Positions 8,671 to 10,886 of a DNA stretch of 10,886 nt are shown piece after piece (the stretch's first letter is position 1; every line of letters begins with the position of its first letter). A program made the translations under genes and the position numbers. The notes below the pieces were generated by a model, which saw nothing but the letters and a program-made list of their open reading frames with translations, did not search any database and was not told where the DNA came from. The stretch comes from an uncultured Caulobacteraceae bacterium (GTDB taxonomy: Bacteria > Pseudomonadota > Alphaproteobacteria > Caulobacterales > Caulobacteraceae). The stretch is taken from contig CAISGS010000133.1 in NCBI GenBank assembly GCA_903884915.1, positions 1 through 10,886 of the forward strand. Direction: 5' to 3'.

Positions 8671-9582
8671 GTGAACATCGAACTGGTCGCCGAGAACCTA
8701 CAATTTCCTGAAGGCCCTATCGCCATGAACGATGGGTCCGTGATCTTGACCGAGATCAAGCGCGGCACCCTGACCCGCGTCATGCCAGACGGCACAACCA
8801 GCGTGGTGGCCAATGTCGGCGGTGGACCGAACGGAGCCGCAATCGGCCCTGATGGCGCGATCTATGTGACCAATAATGGCGGCAGTTTTGAGTGGCTCGA
8901 CGTCAATGGCATGACCATCCCCGGCCCCACGCCCCCCAGCCATACAGGCGGATATATCCAACGCGTGGATCTTACGACCGGCGAGGTCCGCACCCTCTAT
9001 AGCGAGTGCGATGGCAAGAAACTGGTCGGGCCGAACGATCTGGTCTTCGATAGGCAAGGCGGGATGTGGTTCACCGACCATGGCTGCTCGACCCCAGAGG
9101 GGCGCAAGTTCGGCGCGCTCTACTATGCTCAGCCGGACGGTTCGAGCATCACCCGCATCAAGGACCATTTCGTGTCGCCCAATGGGGTTGGCCTCTCGCC
9201 CGATGAGAAGACCGTCTATATGGCCGACACCAATCTGGGCCGCCTGTGGGCCTTCGACCTGACCGCGCCCGGCGTGGTGTCAGAGCCGCCGCCGTTCCAG
9301 CCCGCGCGGGTCGTGCACAATCTGCCCGGCTTCCAGTTGCTCGATAGTCTCGCCGTCGAGGCGGGCGGCAAGGTCTGCGTCGCCACGATCATCAATGGCG
9401 GGATCACCGCTTTCGACGAGGACGGCACGACCGAGCACTATCCCTTCCCCGACATTCTGGTCACCAACATCTGTTTTGGCGGCGCGGATATGAAGGATGC
9501 CTGGATCACGGCGTCGGGTACCGGCAAGCTCTACAAGTGCCGCTGGCCTCGCCCCGGCCTGAAGCTGAACTACAACGCCTAA
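8671..9582 (+). CDS. SMP-30/gluconolactonase/LRE-like hydrolase
   Basis: A 303-residue six-bladed beta-propeller of the SMP-30/gluconolactonase/LRE family, which hydrolyses sugar lactones or related esters using one divalent metal. Probable metal and active-site residues are E14 (FPEGP), N122 (GPNDLVFD), N171 (SPNGVGLSPDEKTVYMADT) and D225 (LLDSLAVEAGGKVCVAT). Blade repeats of the type DGxIYVTNxG and GGMWFTD are evident. No signal peptide is seen, so it is likely cytoplasmic. The start is GTG, supported by AGAGGA about seven bases upstream. The true substrate is unknown; the family includes gluconolactonases, lactonases of pentose pathways and organophosphatases, and no sugar operon surrounds it. 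It faces the OYE-family gene across a shared hairpin. Confidence 0.87.
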   Translation: MNIELVAENLQFPEGPIAMNDGSVILTEIKRGTLTRVMPDGTTSVVANVGGGPNGAAIGPDGAIYVTNNGGSFEWLDVNGMTIPGPTPPSHTGGYIQRVDLTTGEVRTLYSECDGKKLVGPNDLVFDRQGGMWFTDHGCSTPEGRKFGALYYAQPDGSSITRIKDHFVSPNGVGLSPDEKTVYMADTNLGRLWAFDLTAPGVVSEPPPFQPARVVHNLPGFQLLDSLAVEAGGKVCVATIINGGITAFDEDGTTEHYPFPDILVTNICFGGADMKDAWITASGTGKLYKCRWPRPGLKLNYNA

Positions 9583-9588
9583 AAGAAA

Positions 9589-9618
9589 GGGGTGAGGGCT
9601 GAAACCGGCCCTCACCCC
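9589..9618 (-). terminator. Intrinsic terminator of the OYE-family gene (possibly bidirectional)
   Basis: GGGGTGAGGGC (9589-9599) and GCCCTCACCCC (9608-9618) form a perfect 11-base stem with an eight-base loop. On the minus strand it is followed directly by TTTCTTTT (9581-9588), so it terminates the gene that ends at 9645. In the plus direction no T-run follows, but the hairpin lies six bases after the SMP-30-like stop and may also slow or protect that transcript. Confidence 0.82.
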
Positions 9619-9644
9619 ATCCATATTATCCAAATTACAGTGAC

Positions 9645-10745
9645 TTAGAACAGGGTTCCGAGCGCGCTGGTATTATAGTCCAACAGCTCGGCATCGCGGC
9701 CATCGCGGACCTTTTCCACCCAGTAGGGATCGACCAGCAGGGCGCGGCCGACGCCGACCAGATCGAACTCGTCATTTTCCAGACGGGTCAGCAGGGCGTC
9801 GAGCGAAGCAGGCTTAGAGCCCTCACCCGCCATACCGGCGACAAACTCACCCGTCAGGCCAACAGAGCCCACCGTGATGGTTGGCTGACCGATCAGCTTC
9901 TTGGCCCAACCGGCGAAGTTCAGGTCCGAGCCTTCAAATTCAGGTTCCCAGAACCGGCGCTGCGAGCAGTGGAAAATATCTGCTCCGGCGTCGGCCATAG
10001 GCTGGAGCCAAGCTTCCATTTCCTTAGGCGTGTGGGCCATCTTGACCGCAAAGTCCTGCTGCTTCCACTGCGACAGGCGGATGATGATGGCAAAGTCCTC
10101 GCCCACGGCGGCGCGGCAGGCCTTGATGATTTCCGACGCGAAACGGGCGCGCTCGGCCAGAGCCGTACCACCGAAGCTGTCTTCACGCACATTGGTGCCG
10201 TCCCAGAAGAACTGGTCGATCAGATAGCCATGGGCACCGTGAAGCTCGATGGACTCAAAGCCCAGACGCTTGGCGTCCGCAGCGGCGCGGGCGAATGAGG
10301 CGATGGCGTCGGCGACGTCAGCGTCGCTCATGGCCTCGCCAAACTGCTTGCCGGGTGAGGACAGACCCGAGGGGCTGTCGATAGGGCCCGGAGCGACCCA
10401 TTCGGTGCGGCGGTTGCGCACCGCGCCGACGTGCCAGAGCTGAGGCGCCATAGCCCCGCCCTTGGCGTGAACCGCATCAATGACCTTTTGCCAACCGGCA
10501 AGGGCCTCATCGCCAGAGAACCTAGGCACATTCGGGTCGTTGAGCGAGGCAGCGCGGTCCACGCCCGTGCCTTCGGACACGATAAGGCCAACATCGGCGC
10601 CCGCACGGCGCTCATAATAGTCCGCAACCTCTTGGGTCGGGATGCCGTTTGGCGAGAAGGACCGGGTCATGGGGGCCATGACCACGCGATTGCGCAGGTT
10701 CAGCGACTTATAATGAAAGGGACGAAACAGGGCGTCAGCGGCCAT
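9645..10745 (-). CDS. Old Yellow Enzyme family NAD(P)H:flavin oxidoreductase
   Basis: A 366-residue FMN-dependent TIM-barrel enzyme of the Old Yellow Enzyme family, which reduces activated C=C bonds (enones, maleimides) and sometimes nitro groups. The N-terminal LFRPFHYKSLNLRNRVVMAPMTR (7-28) is typical and includes the FMN-contacting APMT. APQLWHVG (100-107) carries the flavin-contacting Q102. HGAHGYLIDQFFWDGTNVREDSFGG (169-193) contains the ligand-binding H169 and H172. VGVGRALLVDPYW near the C-terminus is the phosphate-binding end. The length is normal for a single-domain member, with no fused iron-sulphur domain as in 2,4-dienoyl-CoA reductase. It is close to N-ethylmaleimide reductases and OPR-like proteins, but the physiological substrate is unknown. 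The ATG at 10745 has only a weak GAG upstream. A perfect hairpin terminator follows the stop. Confidence 0.92.
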   Translation of the reverse strand: MAADALFRPFHYKSLNLRNRVVMAPMTRSFSPNGIPTQEVADYYERRAGADVGLIVSEGTGVDRAASLNDPNVPRFSGDEALAGWQKVIDAVHAKGGAMAPQLWHVGAVRNRRTEWVAPGPIDSPSGLSSPGKQFGEAMSDADVADAIASFARAAADAKRLGFESIELHGAHGYLIDQFFWDGTNVREDSFGGTALAERARFASEIIKACRAAVGEDFAIIIRLSQWKQQDFAVKMAHTPKEMEAWLQPMADAGADIFHCSQRRFWEPEFEGSDLNFAGWAKKLIGQPTITVGSVGLTGEFVAGMAGEGSKPASLDALLTRLENDEFDLVGVGRALLVDPYWVEKVRDGRDAELLDYNTSALGTLF

Positions 10746-10839
10746 GGGAAAACTCGCAAGTTGGAGGACAATACAGATCCGGGCAGCCCCTATTTCAAGG
10801 ACTGCCCGGTGAGAAGAGGATCAAACCGTCGATCTTGGC

Positions 10840-10886
10840 TTAGAGGCCAAGGATCAGTTTGGCCATGATATTGTGCTGGATCTCGT
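10840..10886 (-). CDS. C-terminal end of a further gene, perhaps acyl-CoA dehydrogenase (partial)
   Basis: On the minus strand, entering from the window edge, one frame reads EIQHNIMAKLILGL and then TAA (10840-10842). The EIQxNI(I/M)A...LGL pattern is typical of the last helix of acyl-CoA dehydrogenases, which act in fatty-acid beta-oxidation. Only 14 codons are visible, so the identification is tentative. The gene would lie upstream of, and in the same direction as, the OYE-family gene, with a gap of 94 bases in which nothing else is recognised. Confidence 0.4.
   Translation of the reverse strand, partial: EIQHNIMAKLILGL

Overview
The window looks like chromosomal DNA from an alphaproteobacterium, most probably of the Caulobacterales (Caulobacter/Brevundimonas/Asticcacaulis type). 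This is judged from the overall high GC, the character of the aspartate aminotransferase, ketol-acid reductoisomerase and COG4123-type methyltransferase, and the gene neighbourhoods. The genus assignment is an inference. Nearly all of the window is dense housekeeping gene content with short intergenic gaps, and no rRNA, tRNA, CRISPR array or insertion sequence was recognised.

Layout, left to right. A REP-like double-hairpin repeat (5-83) precedes a two-gene plus-strand unit: an aspartate aminotransferase (aatA) and a polytopic membrane glycosyl-1-phosphate transferase of the WecA/WbpL type, whose ribosome binding site overlaps the aatA stop. The second gene converges on a minus-strand trans-polyprenyl diphosphate synthase, and the two genes share one CTAG as their stop codons. 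Diverging from the synthase is a TrmN6/COG4123-like N6-adenine methyltransferase. It is followed by a strong hairpin terminator serving ilvC on the minus strand. Diverging from ilvC is a DUF924 protein, followed by thyA.

The unusual part is 7131-8042. The classic folate/thymidylate pair thyA and folA (dihydrofolate reductase) are in the same orientation but separated by about 910 bp. This gap holds two small overlapping genes: a HEPN-domain protein and an uncharacterised 122-residue partner. The first gene and its leader are markedly AT-richer (about 38-45% GC in the rows counted) than the surrounding genes (for example 70% in 6901-6960). This is the best candidate here for an acquired two-gene module, possibly toxin-antitoxin or defence related, although neither protein shows the canonical catalytic motifs of the best-known HEPN/MNT pairs.

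To the right, folA is followed by an SMP-30/gluconolactonase-like hydrolase. This gene converges, through a perfect hairpin terminator, on an Old Yellow Enzyme family flavin oxidoreductase on the minus strand. The last 47 bases carry the C-terminal end of another minus-strand gene, perhaps an acyl-CoA dehydrogenase.

Functionally the conserved genes cover amino-acid metabolism (aatA, ilvC), one-carbon and thymidylate metabolism (thyA makes dihydrofolate and folA recycles it), isoprenoid quinone side-chain synthesis, cell-surface polysaccharide initiation, and small redox or hydrolase functions.
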